Source: Candidatus Zixiibacteriota bacterium
GTDB lineage: Bacteria; Zixibacteria; MSB-5A5; UM-FILTER-46-8
DNA: 37,316 nt
NCBI GenBank assembly: GCA_014730345.1
Contig: WJIJ01000076.1
Coordinates: 1-37,316, forward strand
Reading direction: 5' to 3'
Shown here one piece after another: positions 17,679 to 26,752 of this stretch. The notes beneath the pieces were generated by a model. The model saw nothing but the letters and a program-made list of their open reading frames with translations. It made no database searches and was not told where the DNA came from. Numbering within the stretch: position 1 is the stretch's first letter; each line of letters starts with the position of its first letter. The position numbers and the translations under genes are program-made.

Positions 17679-20600
17679 CTATTCCTCAACCGGAGTTGCC
17701 GCCGCCGCTTTCATCAGCGCCTGCAACTGCTTTCTGTCATATTCCACCGGCATGGTTACCGCTCCAATCCGCAGGTACTTCGCGAAGAACGGCTGGTCCA
17801 TGTCAATTGACGGATTCACGTTCCCGTGCTTGATTTTCATCGACAGGCTCTTCGGTTGATAACTTATATCCAGGAAAAGAAACTTTCTATCCATCAGTTT
17901 ACGGGTCTCGGCGATACTTATATCGGTGCCCGTGGGATCCAGGAAATCCAACAGACGCTTGGTCGCCCGCGGCCCGATTTTTGTAATATTCACCTGCCCC
18001 TCAAGTTCGAAATCCTCCTCGGGACTCACCAGCCCCCTGCCGGTCAATGACAGGTCCCCGGAGATATCCGCCCTGCTGGAAACATCTTTACTCCCTACCA
18101 GCTTGTCAAAATTGACCGCCGACATCTGTAAATTAGCGGAATACTTCAAACTGTCCAGCTTCATCACTTCCTCTGCGAAATCAATCCCGCTCAGGTCAAT
18201 ATAAAAATCCCCGATTAAATTGCCTCCGTAGACATCGGTGTACAACCGCCGGGCGACTATCCGTCCGTTGTTTATCTCCGTCTCCAAACTGAAATTCTCG
18301 ATAAACACCCTGCCTGTCTCCAGTTTCTGGAAACTGAGTATGCCCAAATCCTCCTCGGTCCCGTAAAACTTCGCCTGTTCGAAATCGAGTATGTTCAATC
18401 TCTCCTTAAAACGCCTTTCCGATACAAGCCGCAGGTTCTCCATGGAAATCTTCTGCTCGAACGGCATCCTTCCCGATATCGAACTTATGGAAGCCACCTC
18501 CGGATATTCGACAGATAGCCCGAATGGATTTATGGAACCTCGCATGAACATTGTGCTGTCATCCATTCGCAAATCGCACCATCCCTCGATACGCCCCTTT
18601 ATCACCGCCGTATCATACACCGGTAAATCATCCTGAGTGTACAAACTCAGATGCGTGTATAAGTCCATCTTGAACGCCTCCCCCATCTCGAAACTTCCCC
18701 GTGAAGATAGTTGCATACTGTGTGATTTAACATCAACATCGACCCCGCTCCAGCTTAGCAGTGAATCCTGATACGTAACAGTGTACTTGCCCTCAATATC
18801 TGCCATAGGCACCATCAAAGAATCATCGACAGTGAATCTATTCATGTTCAAATCACCGCGGGCGCGTAATATATCATTGAAATAGTTGAATTTGGCGTTA
18901 GTGCGAATACCCGATGACGAGAACGCGTACAGCTCAACCGACAATGTGTCAATTGATGATTCCGCGTCTCCATTTGCGGAGATAACCATTTCTTCATCTT
19001 TCCCGGTTTCCACCTCCACACTGCACCTCACCGACGATTGTCCATCCAGCTCCACCTCACCGAGAGAATCGCGCATAGCCGAGGGGATGAAATCCTGCAG
19101 GTAATCATGGTAGATATTCGCTTCCAGCGATGCTTTAACCGACATTTCCGGCTCCATTGCTATAACCGCTCCCCCCGTTGCATCGAACAGTTCCGGCGAA
19201 CCCATGAACATATCATCGATACTGAAATATGTGTATCCACTGTTCATCCTGCCAGCCAAACGGAGGCTCACCGGAAGCTCCGGTATAAACAGGCTGTCCT
19301 CCTCAAGGGTGATGAAAATTTCATTCGCCGAAAACGATGAATTCGCGCTCCATGAAACTCCCCGGGTTGCGACATTGATACTCATTACGCCGTACCCCCG
19401 GTATTCCGAGTATGGCAGTTGTTCGATATCTATATTGAGCATACTTATAGACAGGCTCATGGCTCCCTCCGGGGGAATCCCGCCGTTGATTTGGACATCA
19501 CACTTCATCCCTTTTCCCCATAAATCATCAACTGACAATTCCGCCGACAGCGAATCGGGCATGAACAGCGAATCGAGCGACCCGCCCGCCGCGAGCGTAA
19601 TGCCCGGCGCAAAAATATCAGTAGTATCGTCCAGCGCGTAATTAATCGAATCGACCTCCCCATTTATATCTATCACATAACCAGCCCTGTCCCCCGACAT
19701 GATACCATCAAAACCGGATGACACATTTATCTCCCCAACGCTTATCCCCTGCTCCGGTATAGACAGCCTGACATCGTTTAGAGAAATATCCCCGCTCATC
19801 TTCATTCCCGGGTAACGCTCGTTGCTGACCATCGAAAAAGAATTGCTGTTAACCTTTCCTTCTATTTCTATTCCGGCGAACATATCATCCAGTATCCCGC
19901 TAATTTCCCGAAGGTCCAGATTCAACCGGTCAACCGCTATCTCCATGGGAAGTATACTGTCGCCTTCCGCGAATCCCATTTTAAACGCTCCCCTCAACCG
20001 GTTATACCTGCCTATATCTATCTCTATTCCGGGTATATCAAGCTCTGAATTAATACCATCGTATGAAACCGGGGTGGAAAGGTACGCGCTGGAAACAAGT
20101 TCGAGCGAATCGATAGTCGCGTAAAGCGGCCCGCAACTCAATGATAATTCACCGCTGGCGCTCGGCCCCGGAGACAACTCCGCTTCCAACCGAAGCTCCG
20201 CCGGAGCTTTGTATTCCATAAATCCCGCGGTGTCCGCGTAACCATACAGAATATTAATCCTGTTGCTCTTTTCCACAGTCAACTCGACATGACCATAAAT
20301 CGAATCAAGCGTCGGTACATAAAGCTCATTAACCGTCAAGTTCAATCCATCGACATATATCCTCTGCGGTCCCGTCGTTCTCGCTTTTAGATTCTTGATG
20401 ACGAACCTGTCCAGCTTTATCTCCACCGGAAGTTCCGACGATGCCGTATCGGCTTCTACTTCCTCCAGCATCGAATCCTCCGCCGGCAAACTATCCTCCA
20501 GCGTTTTCAACCACGAAAGATCCAACTCGCCATCGGGATCGAAACGCAAATTCGCCACCGGGTCTATCAACTGCATCCCGGTAATCTCCAATTTCCCCGC

Positions 20601-20909
20601 CATTAGTTTTCTCGCGCTGTAATCGAGCGAGAGTTCACGGCATCCGAATATTGTATCCGCTTTTTCAACTATATAAAAATCGCGAATCAGTATCGATGAG
20701 AGTATGCTCATATTCAACTCCCCGATACTGAACTTAGCATTTAAATAATCCTGCGCGGTTTCCGTCAGCACATCCTGCAGACGGCTATCATTATAGTACA
20801 ACCGCAATACAGCCATACCAACAACCAGCAGGACTATGAAAGCGGAAACTGATATAAATAAATATTTGGCAAACTTGGTGGTCCTGCGCTTTATGTTTTT
20901 CGGAGCCAT
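17679..20909 (-). CDS. AsmA/YdbH-like intermembrane bridge protein
   Basis: 1076 residues. One N-terminal transmembrane helix (about residues 15-37, YLFISVSAFIVLLVVGMAVL) is followed by the AsmA-type opening DYLNAKFSIGELNMSILSSI. The rest is nearly all short beta strands (LDLRE, ISLNDVRLSI, GDFYIDLSGIDF), as in the long beta-groove proteins TamB, YhdP and YdbH that span the periplasm and are thought to carry phospholipids. The C-terminus (GQVNITKIGPRATKRLLDFL, then SLSMKIKHGNVNPSI) resembles the closing segment of the YdbH/DUF3971-type group. The DUF1318 lipoprotein gene follows, with its ribosome binding site overlapping this stop. The class is fairly sure; the exact subfamily is inferred from the neighbour. 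Hup lies upstream behind a terminator, and I saw no obvious separate promoter. Confidence 0.85.
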   Translation of the reverse strand: MAPKNIKRRTTKFAKYLFISVSAFIVLLVVGMAVLRLYYNDSRLQDVLTETAQDYLNAKFSIGELNMSILSSILIRDFYIVEKADTIFGCRELSLDYSARKLMAGKLEITGMQLIDPVANLRFDPDGELDLSWLKTLEDSLPAEDSMLEEVEADTASSELPVEIKLDRFVIKNLKARTTGPQRIYVDGLNLTVNELYVPTLDSIYGHVELTVEKSNRINILYGYADTAGFMEYKAPAELRLEAELSPGPSASGELSLSCGPLYATIDSLELVSSAYLSTPVSYDGINSELDIPGIEIDIGRYNRLRGAFKMGFAEGDSILPMEIAVDRLNLDLREISGILDDMFAGIEIEGKVNSNSFSMVSNERYPGMKMSGDISLNDVRLSIPEQGISVGEINVSSGFDGIMSGDRAGYVIDINGEVDSINYALDDTTDIFAPGITLAAGGSLDSLFMPDSLSAELSVDDLWGKGMKCDVQINGGIPPEGAMSLSISMLNIDIEQLPYSEYRGYGVMSINVATRGVSWSANSSFSANEIFITLEEDSLFIPELPVSLRLAGRMNSGYTYFSIDDMFMGSPELFDATGGAVIAMEPEMSVKASLEANIYHDYLQDFIPSAMRDSLGEVELDGQSSVRCSVEVETGKDEEMVISANGDAESSIDTLSVELYAFSSSGIRTNAKFNYFNDILRARGDLNMNRFTVDDSLMVPMADIEGKYTVTYQDSLLSWSGVDVDVKSHSMQLSSRGSFEMGEAFKMDLYTHLSLYTQDDLPVYDTAVIKGRIEGWCDLRMDDSTMFMRGSINPFGLSVEYPEVASISSISGRMPFEQKISMENLRLVSERRFKERLNILDFEQAKFYGTEEDLGILSFQKLETGRVFIENFSLETEINNGRIVARRLYTDVYGGNLIGDFYIDLSGIDFAEEVMKLDSLKYSANLQMSAVNFDKLVGSKDVSSRADISGDLSLTGRGLVSPEEDFELEGQVNITKIGPRATKRLLDFLDPTGTDISIAETRKLMDRKFLFLDISYQPKSLSMKIKHGNVNPSIDMDQPFFAKYLRIGAVTMPVEYDRKQLQALMKAAAATPVEE

Positions 20910-20963
20910 AGCGAATGAATTTTACGCAACTAAAATGTCGAAGTCAATTCTATAAAACGCAAA

Positions 20964-20987
20964 AAGGCAGGATTAACATCCTGCCTT
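20964..20987 (-). terminator. Rho-independent terminator of hup
   Basis: A perfect 10-bp stem AAGGCAGGAT / ATCCTGCCTT with a 4-nt loop. On the minus strand it is followed directly by TTT (CCTTTTTGCGTTTT). It lies 18 bp after the hup stop and before the AsmA-like gene, so hup ends here and the following operon must rely on read-through or a nearby promoter. Confidence 0.85.
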
Positions 20988-21005
20988 AGCAGAAAAACCA
21001 TGTCT

Positions 21006-21275
21006 TTAATTCAATGCGTCTTTTAAACCTTTACCGGGTTTAAATTTCGGAACCTTGGCGGCCGGTATCTTGATCTCATCGCCGGTCTGCGGATTACGGC
21101 CTGTGCGGGCTTTCCTCTTGGTTACATTAAATGTTCCAAATCCAACGAAGCTGACCCTCTTCCCTTTCTTTAAATTCGTGGTTACTCCGTCGAAAAGCGC
21201 GTCCAGCGCCCTTTTGGCCTGCGCCTTGGTTATCTTGGCTTCCTTCGCCATCTTCTCGATTAACTCTTCTTTCAC
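21006..21275 (-). CDS. hup: HU-family DNA-binding protein
   Basis: The track start GTG at 21284 has the ribosome binding site touching it. The second GTG at 21275 has AAAGGAG 8 nt upstream and gives [20 protein letters not shown], 89 residues, the usual HU length and N-terminus. Conserved features include the dimer helices ([13 protein letters not shown]), the GFGTF turn, and the arm signature [19 protein letters not shown] with the Pro that intercalates into bent DNA. The C-terminus [12 protein letters not shown] is standard. It compacts DNA and aids replication and repair. The gene stands alone between its own promoter and a terminator. I cannot tell HU alpha from beta or exclude IHF, but IHF would show different arm residues. 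Confidence 0.96.
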   Translation of the reverse strand: MKEELIEKMAKEAKITKAQAKRALDALFDGVTTNLKKGKRVSFVGFGTFNVTKRKARTGRNPQTGDEIKIPAAKVPKFKPGKGLKDALN

Positions 21276-21288
21276 TAACTCCACTCCT
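21276..21288 (-). promoter_or_regulatory. Ribosome binding site fixing the hup start
   Basis: On the minus strand AGGAG (21284-21288) is followed by an 8-nt spacer and GTG at 21275. The alternative upstream GTG at 21284 overlaps the AGGAG itself, so the shorter protein is favoured. Confidence 0.7.
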
Positions 21289-21328
21289 TTCCTTAATTGT
21301 GGACTTCAGTTTTAATTTCCAGAGCGCA

Positions 21329-21358
21329 AGTGTAGACCATAACAACCGAGTTTGTCAA
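21329..21358 (-). promoter_or_regulatory. Sigma-70-type promoter of hup
   Basis: On the minus strand a perfect -35 box TTGACA (21353-21358) is followed by an 18-bp spacer and TACACT (21329-21334) as -10, matching 4 of 6. It lies about 55 bp upstream of the hup start, in the gap after lptD. This is the best promoter in the window, in keeping with strong HU expression. Confidence 0.7.
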
Positions 21359-21418
21359 CCATTTAATACCCGCAAAGCCCGATTTTTTAACGTTTTTAAG
21401 CGTTTTTATCATTTTTAA

Positions 21419-24400
21419 CTAATATAAACTTCCCGGCGTTATTCCTCCCTCCGAGGTTTCAACTTTCACATCAGGAAGCTCCAGTACATTTATTCTTAAA
21501 AAATAACCCGAACGAATCCCGCTTGGACGCCAGATAAATACCATCTCCCAGCAATGTAAATTTCTCGTAATTTGAAGCTCCTGGTCGGTAATCTTTTTAT
21601 CATCCACATCATAGCTGAAATTGTATTTCATCCGCCAGCCCGCCGTTATTGGACTCTCGTATCTAACACCCAACCAACGACTTATAGATTTATTAGAACC
21701 AAAACGGCTCTCAACATAACGCCCGGTCAAACTTACATTCCACGGCGATTGCGATGGTATCTCCGCCGCCGAACGCCTGTTAAAATAATCAACCTCCAAC
21801 CCTCCAAGCGTATCCTCCGGCGTCTGCGATTGCGAAACCGATGATGTCCTTCCTACCATCGAAAATGAACCGGTAATATTAAAATTCAGCAATCTCGGAT
21901 GTAAAAAATCCGGCGTTACATCCGCCGGGTCATCATCGTAAAAAGAATGAGTCATTCCCCCTGAGAGGCTAAGGTTTTTTATCTTTGTCGCCTGAATCGA
22001 GGTCGAAAGGTTAGACCATTTCCTTCCTTCCGCAAGGAAATTGTGCCCCGTCGAAAAATTGATATTAAATAAATCGGTCTTGTATTCCTTGTCCCCCACA
22101 CTGCCTTTCATCTGGAATGCGTTGCTCAATCCCAGTGAAATCGAACTGACCTTTCCGGGAGCGCCGCCTACGCCGGTAAATGAATAATACTCCTCGTTGC
22201 TTTTAAATTCCGGGCTCCAGCTATAGGTAGCGCTGGGGGTCATTATATGCCTTATCGCGTCCACCAATCCGGCATTGAAGTTGAACATACCATACAAAGT
22301 CGTATTCAAATTCGTGCTCAAACTGTATGTCCCCCTCCTTTTAAATGTCGCCGTTTCAACTCCCGCGTTGTTGGCGGCCGTGGTTTCGGGAATGTAATAC
22401 CAGGTCTCACGGTAATTCGCCCCGGGAGTCAGATTAAAAACTCCGAGAAATTTCATCTTCGCCGATATTCTCCACTGGTGATTGGCGGTCATGTGCTCCC
22501 GCCATGCCTCCGCGCCGTCAACATTCTCTATCCGGCGGTAATTATTCGCCGAAAGCGAATAGCTGTAATAGATATCGTTATACCACGAACGCTCCTTCTC
22601 GATTCCCTTTTCTTTAGGCTCCCTGAACGGTATCAATGCCTGCTGGCGCCGCGAATATGTTATCGATGGCAAATTTTCCGTCCGCACATCGGTATCCAGA
22701 TTCCAGTTCTGGTTCGCCACTACGGTCAGCGATGCCTGGTCATAACTTTTACTCAGCGATACATGCGAGTTGATGTTCCTGTTCCTTATCTCCTCGGGAT
22801 CGTAGCTCAAATCTTCCATATATCTCTTATCGCTCATAAATGAACCCGATGCCGCCAGCCTGGTGGTCTCGTTAATCGTCTGGCTGTGACCAAAACGTAC
22901 CTGCCACCTCGTACCCCCGGTCCTGGTCATCCCCACGTAACGCGACTCGTTGACATACGAACCGGAAACATTGCCGTTGAGTATATATCTCTTGGCGTAA
23001 CGGAACTGCCCGTTCAATGCCGTGTGACTGTCCTCGTAATAATCCAGCGTCCCCTGAACATCCCAGTAGTCCGATGCCGCCCAGTAGTAACCCACATTGC
23101 GGATAAATAACTCTCCCCTCTCGATATTGCCTATCTCGAAAGCGGTAAATCCCGAATGCCGCCCCTTCTTGATTGGAAAAACATAATACGGCAACGCCGC
23201 CACCGGGACTTCTCCTATATACATTATCACCGGACGGGCAACTACCTTGTCCCGGGCTATTAATTTCATCTTTCGTGATTTAAAACAATAATGCGGGTCA
23301 AGCAGGTTGCATGTCGTATAAACGCCGTCCTTTACATAAAGCACCTCGTCGGTAATCTTGCGAACATCCTCCCCATGATAATATCCCCCTTCGAACTCTG
23401 TATCCGCGTAAACAATCCTGCCCTTCTTGTTCTTTATATTATACTCCATCTTGTAACCAACAAGCTTCTCCTCCCCTTCGGTGAGTATGGGCGGGTTTTT
23501 ATATGATGAACTGTCGTCGGTATGCACCGAATCACCTTCCGCGAAAATATGGTCCCGGGCGGTGGCATAAACTATCCGGTGCGCCCTCAGGTTCATCCCC
23601 TGGTAGGTAACATTCGAATTGCCGTCGAGGGTAATTGATGAATCCCCGGCCTGGTACTCTATCCACCTCGCCGAATAACGGACCGTATCCTCAACCACCG
23701 AATCGGCGGGGGCATCATCGGGACGGTAACGGTATGTCCCCCTCGCTCCCCCGATAATCAACGCCTTATCCAGGTCTTCATCCTCTATATAAAACTTTAT
23801 CGTATCCCCGGATGCTTCGTTTATATCGCTTGAAAGCGTGTCCATGGTTGCCGGACGGTAGTAACTGGTGGCGGTACCCATCACCAGCGCGCTGTCGGCC
23901 TCTTCATCCGTAAAATAAAAATCGAGCTTTTTCCCAGTCAACTTGGTAAGAGAACCTCGCGCTTGAGTACTATCGGGCTTGCCTTCATAATTTGCTACAG
24001 CGTTCCCGTCCACTGATATGCGTTCCACTTCCTCGTCAGCGGTAAAAACTCTGATTGTATCCCCCGTTAAATATGAATCCTCCTGCACCGCCTTGGGGTC
24101 TTCATACAACAACGCGTATTCATCGACCTTGTAAAATTCGGCAATGCCCCCGGTTGCTATCAACTTCCCCTTGGTTATCTCCACTGAATCGGTGGCAACT
24201 CCCTTCTCCTCATCACCATAATACTCAAGCTTTACCGCGGTGATAACCACATCCGACGTATCCCCCTCGTTGCGCGATGTAAGTTTCGGCTCCCCTGTAA
24301 CCTCCACGTACTCACTGTCCCGCAGATACAACCCCCGCCTTCCGGTAATCACCGTACGCCCCGAATCCGAAGTTGCTACCACATTTCCTATGGCAATCAA

Positions 24401-24733
24401 CTTTTTGATGTTCTTATAATAAGTCGCCCTGTCGGAGTTGAGGGTGCTTCCCTGCCCGTCATCAACGAAAACGTTGTCTATCAGTACCGCCACTCCCGCG
24501 GATTTGTACCATATAGCCCTGCCGCAGAAAATATCGGTGCTGTCCTGCCGGAAATGGATATTTCCGTTCAAATTCAATATTAGATTATCTTCGTCATTGT
24601 TCAGCTCGAGATTATCGCTGTGTATCAGCTCCAGCGGAGAACTCGCCTTATCCTCGGCCGCCGAATCGCCCCAGGGCAATAGTATCACCATCAACAAAAC
24701 AAAATATATTGGAATGGTTGTGAAATAGTTCAT
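21419..24733 (-). CDS. lptD: LPS-assembly protein LptD (long form)
   Basis: 1104 residues, longer than E. coli LptD (784). A signal peptide (LLMVILLPWGDSAAE) precedes a long N-terminal run of OstA/LptA-type strands (about residues 35-440, for example NLNGNIHFRQDSTDIFCGRA and KKLIAIGNVVATSDSGRTV). The LptD core begins with VYTTCNLLDPHYCFKSRKM and VPVAALPYYVFPIKKGRHSGF, followed by a large beta-barrel that closes with LQITRNLHCWEMVFIWRPSG. Cysteines lie at the two regions where LptD disulfides form. The protein inserts lipopolysaccharide into the outer leaflet. The doubled OstA region could replace a separate LptA. It follows the pdxJ-like gene by about 77 bp and is followed by hup. Confidence 0.93.
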   Translation of the reverse strand: MNYFTTIPIYFVLLMVILLPWGDSAAEDKASSPLELIHSDNLELNNDEDNLILNLNGNIHFRQDSTDIFCGRAIWYKSAGVAVLIDNVFVDDGQGSTLNSDRATYYKNIKKLIAIGNVVATSDSGRTVITGRRGLYLRDSEYVEVTGEPKLTSRNEGDTSDVVITAVKLEYYGDEEKGVATDSVEITKGKLIATGGIAEFYKVDEYALLYEDPKAVQEDSYLTGDTIRVFTADEEVERISVDGNAVANYEGKPDSTQARGSLTKLTGKKLDFYFTDEEADSALVMGTATSYYRPATMDTLSSDINEASGDTIKFYIEDEDLDKALIIGGARGTYRYRPDDAPADSVVEDTVRYSARWIEYQAGDSSITLDGNSNVTYQGMNLRAHRIVYATARDHIFAEGDSVHTDDSSSYKNPPILTEGEEKLVGYKMEYNIKNKKGRIVYADTEFEGGYYHGEDVRKITDEVLYVKDGVYTTCNLLDPHYCFKSRKMKLIARDKVVARPVIMYIGEVPVAALPYYVFPIKKGRHSGFTAFEIGNIERGELFIRNVGYYWAASDYWDVQGTLDYYEDSHTALNGQFRYAKRYILNGNVSGSYVNESRYVGMTRTGGTRWQVRFGHSQTINETTRLAASGSFMSDKRYMEDLSYDPEEIRNRNINSHVSLSKSYDQASLTVVANQNWNLDTDVRTENLPSITYSRRQQALIPFREPKEKGIEKERSWYNDIYYSYSLSANNYRRIENVDGAEAWREHMTANHQWRISAKMKFLGVFNLTPGANYRETWYYIPETTAANNAGVETATFKRRGTYSLSTNLNTTLYGMFNFNAGLVDAIRHIMTPSATYSWSPEFKSNEEYYSFTGVGGAPGKVSSISLGLSNAFQMKGSVGDKEYKTDLFNINFSTGHNFLAEGRKWSNLSTSIQATKIKNLSLSGGMTHSFYDDDPADVTPDFLHPRLLNFNITGSFSMVGRTSSVSQSQTPEDTLGGLEVDYFNRRSAAEIPSQSPWNVSLTGRYVESRFGSNKSISRWLGVRYESPITAGWRMKYNFSYDVDDKKITDQELQITRNLHCWEMVFIWRPSGIRSGYFLRINVLELPDVKVETSEGGITPGSLY

Positions 24734-24810
24734 TGCGGCTTATCGCAAGCGCGCTCCCACCTCCGAACTTCGCCGGTTTGACCGAACCTGGGAAGACGCT
24801 CCGCGCGTTG

Positions 24811-25527
24811 TTAATCTTTGATTATTGCCGCGATCTCATTAATCGCGTTTTCCAAACCGGTAAACAGCGCCCTTCCGGTTATCCCCCTGCCGATAACGAA
24901 CTCCTCTATCTGTCCGCTGTCAGCGAGGGCTTTGATATTACGCTTATCCAGGCCGCCGCCGCAACTCACTCCCAGAAGGAGCTTGTTCGCCAGCTGAGCC
25001 ATGGAAATTATCTTTTCCGCCTCCGCCGCCCTTTCAGCTCCGCCGGACGCGTTTACATAGCCCCATGTGGAAAACTCCACGTAATCCGCTTTCGTCTTCG
25101 CCGCCAGCTTGACCCCCTCCACCTCGGGAGGTATATAAAGCGATACCATTATATCCTTCGTCTGAAGCTCCGTGGTCAACTCCGATATCCGGTCATAATC
25201 CAGGGCCAAATCAAGCGCCGGCATTATCCGCGAATCCATATCCCCTTCGCCAATCAAGGTAACGCTCCCCGGGGAAATACTCACTGCCGTATCAATCATG
25301 AACTCCGTGGGTGGGATTATCATGTTAAAATGAGTACCGATTACATTCTTCAGTACCTGGAATTCTTTCCTGCTGATAGATCCATCCCCTCTCGCCGGAC
25401 ATATTGCTATCCCATCGGCCCCAGCCATCTCGACCTGCATCGCCGCGTGATACAAATTGGGAGTTCCATTTTCATCGCCGCCCCTCAGGTAAGCTATATC
25501 ATCAATGTTTACGCTTAGTCTCGCCAT
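24811..25527 (-). CDS. PdxJ-fold protein, divergent, catalytic residues mostly absent
   Basis: 238 residues with whole-length resemblance to pyridoxine 5'-phosphate synthase: the N-terminus LSVNIDDIAYLR, HAAMQVEMAGADGIAI, DYVEFSTWGYV and the phosphate-site end EEFVIGRGITGRALFTGL. PdxJ condenses 1-deoxyxylulose 5-phosphate with aminoacetone phosphate. Compared with the E. coli sequence as I remember it, NIDH is NIDD, the HLREDRRHI segment is ICPARGDGSI, the Glu of NLEM is replaced by Ile (NMII), and the NAGHG His is lost (SCGGG). So the fold is kept but the usual catalysis is doubtful. It may be a variant enzyme with another substrate. GGAGG lies 4 nt before the ATG. Neighbours are lptD and a membrane-anchored unknown. 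Confidence 0.75.
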   Translation of the reverse strand: MARLSVNIDDIAYLRGGDENGTPNLYHAAMQVEMAGADGIAICPARGDGSISRKEFQVLKNVIGTHFNMIIPPTEFMIDTAVSISPGSVTLIGEGDMDSRIMPALDLALDYDRISELTTELQTKDIMVSLYIPPEVEGVKLAAKTKADYVEFSTWGYVNASGGAERAAEAEKIISMAQLANKLLLGVSCGGGLDKRNIKALADSGQIEEFVIGRGITGRALFTGLENAINEIAAIIKD

Positions 25528-25558
25528 CTATCCTCCATGAAAATTTAATCCGGCCTTC

Positions 25559-26737
25559 CTATATTCTCAGCAAATATTGCGAAACAGGGGTAACTTTGCA
25601 ATTTAACTTGGAAAGTTGGTTAGCCGCGTTCTTTATCCCCGTGGCGGCGCCTTCCTCCACCGATATAAGCACTATACCCCAGTTATCGGTAAGGAGCATC
25701 TTCCGGTGCGTATCCAGCATCTGCAGGCGGATACGGTCTTCACTTTCGCCTTCAATCCAATTAATATCCTTCACCAGCTTTCCTCCCGCCTTCGTGAATA
25801 TTTCCACCTCCCCCTTTATATCATCGGCATCACTCAGCATTACATATCCTTCCCCACCCAATTTTTCCGCCAGCTTCTCACCCAGCGGCGGGGAACCTTC
25901 CCGCCAGAACACATACTTATTCTTGCCCGCCAGCCTCTGCATAACATGAAACGCCTGGTCGAAATCCCGCGCTTTGCGCAGTCCCACTATCGAAGCCGCC
26001 GCGTTCATCAAGCGCGTGAAACTTCCTTCATCAAATGGTATCTCGTATATAATCTGTTGCTCACCCGCCTCCAGCGCTTCCCTCGTATCGGTAAATCCAA
26101 GCGAACCCGGCTTCAGTATATAACTGTACATCACTCCCAAATTCAACAGCTCCGTCCTCGATTTGCCCGTCTGCGCCTGCACCTTGTCGAGAATAACTAT
26201 CATCCGCGATGCCTGCGGCGAAACTCCTCGCGATGATGTCAAACGGAATTTTAATATATCCTCATCACCCGCCTTCAGGGTAAAGTCCAGCGACTTCTCA
26301 TCTCCGCTTTCCACGCAGTCAACTACATCATACTCGGTCCCGGAAAGGTTCCTTATCAATTCACGGTGGAAAATCATCTTGGGATAAAGCGATGATATCT
26401 TCACCTCGTAAATAGACTCCATCGCCTCGTTCTCCCCGGCAAAATCGGTCTTCCTTATATCCTCGGGATTGACCCCGAAAGACGCCGCCGTCCTTATCAC
26501 CGGTTCGATCAATTTAGTCTGTTTCTCCGGCACGCTCATCCGCGCGTAATACTGGTCAGCGAGCAAATCCACTACCTGCTTGCCGCTGAAATATATCGCT
26601 ACCAGCAGAACTATCGCGGCGATGACCATCACGATATTCATTACCCTGCGGTCGCCCTCGCTCATCATCCGCGTGCGCTCTTCTCTGCTTAACCTCGTAT
26701 GATGCGGAGACCCGCCCTTTTTACCTTTTAACGCCAA
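25559..26737 (-). CDS. Membrane-anchored protein, weakly divergent-polysaccharide-deacetylase-like
   Basis: 392 residues, not firmly recognised. A basic cytoplasmic start (KGKKGGSPHHTRLSREER) precedes one transmembrane helix (about residues 34-53, IVMVIAAIVLLVAIYFSG). The periplasmic part has an N-terminal alpha/beta section (about 60-170) and a second domain from about 175. There, RMIVILDKVQ, then LNLGVMYSYILKPGSLG and EQQIIYEIPFD, recall the layout of the YibQ/DUF610 divergent deacetylases. Typical metal-binding residues are not evident, so enzymatic activity is uncertain. The start is TTG, with AGGAA 8 nt upstream. It follows a lipoprotein gene by 15 bp and precedes pdxJ-like by 31 bp. Confidence 0.8.
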   Translation of the reverse strand: MALKGKKGGSPHHTRLSREERTRMMSEGDRRVMNIVMVIAAIVLLVAIYFSGKQVVDLLADQYYARMSVPEKQTKLIEPVIRTAASFGVNPEDIRKTDFAGENEAMESIYEVKISSLYPKMIFHRELIRNLSGTEYDVVDCVESGDEKSLDFTLKAGDEDILKFRLTSSRGVSPQASRMIVILDKVQAQTGKSRTELLNLGVMYSYILKPGSLGFTDTREALEAGEQQIIYEIPFDEGSFTRLMNAAASIVGLRKARDFDQAFHVMQRLAGKNKYVFWREGSPPLGEKLAEKLGGEGYVMLSDADDIKGEVEIFTKAGGKLVKDINWIEGESEDRIRLQMLDTHRKMLLTDNWGIVLISVEEGAATGIKNAANQLSKLNCKVTPVSQYLLRI

Positions 26738-26752
26738 ACTCCTTACTTCCTT

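Noticed and set aside
21370-21418. Terminator after lptD (AACG...CGTT with T runs)
   Set aside because: The stem is only 4 bp in an AT-rich stretch; too weak to call.
24733-25518. Plus-strand 261-residue ORF
   Set aside because: It is antisense to the pdxJ-like gene, with a basic, low-complexity composition and no ribosome binding site.
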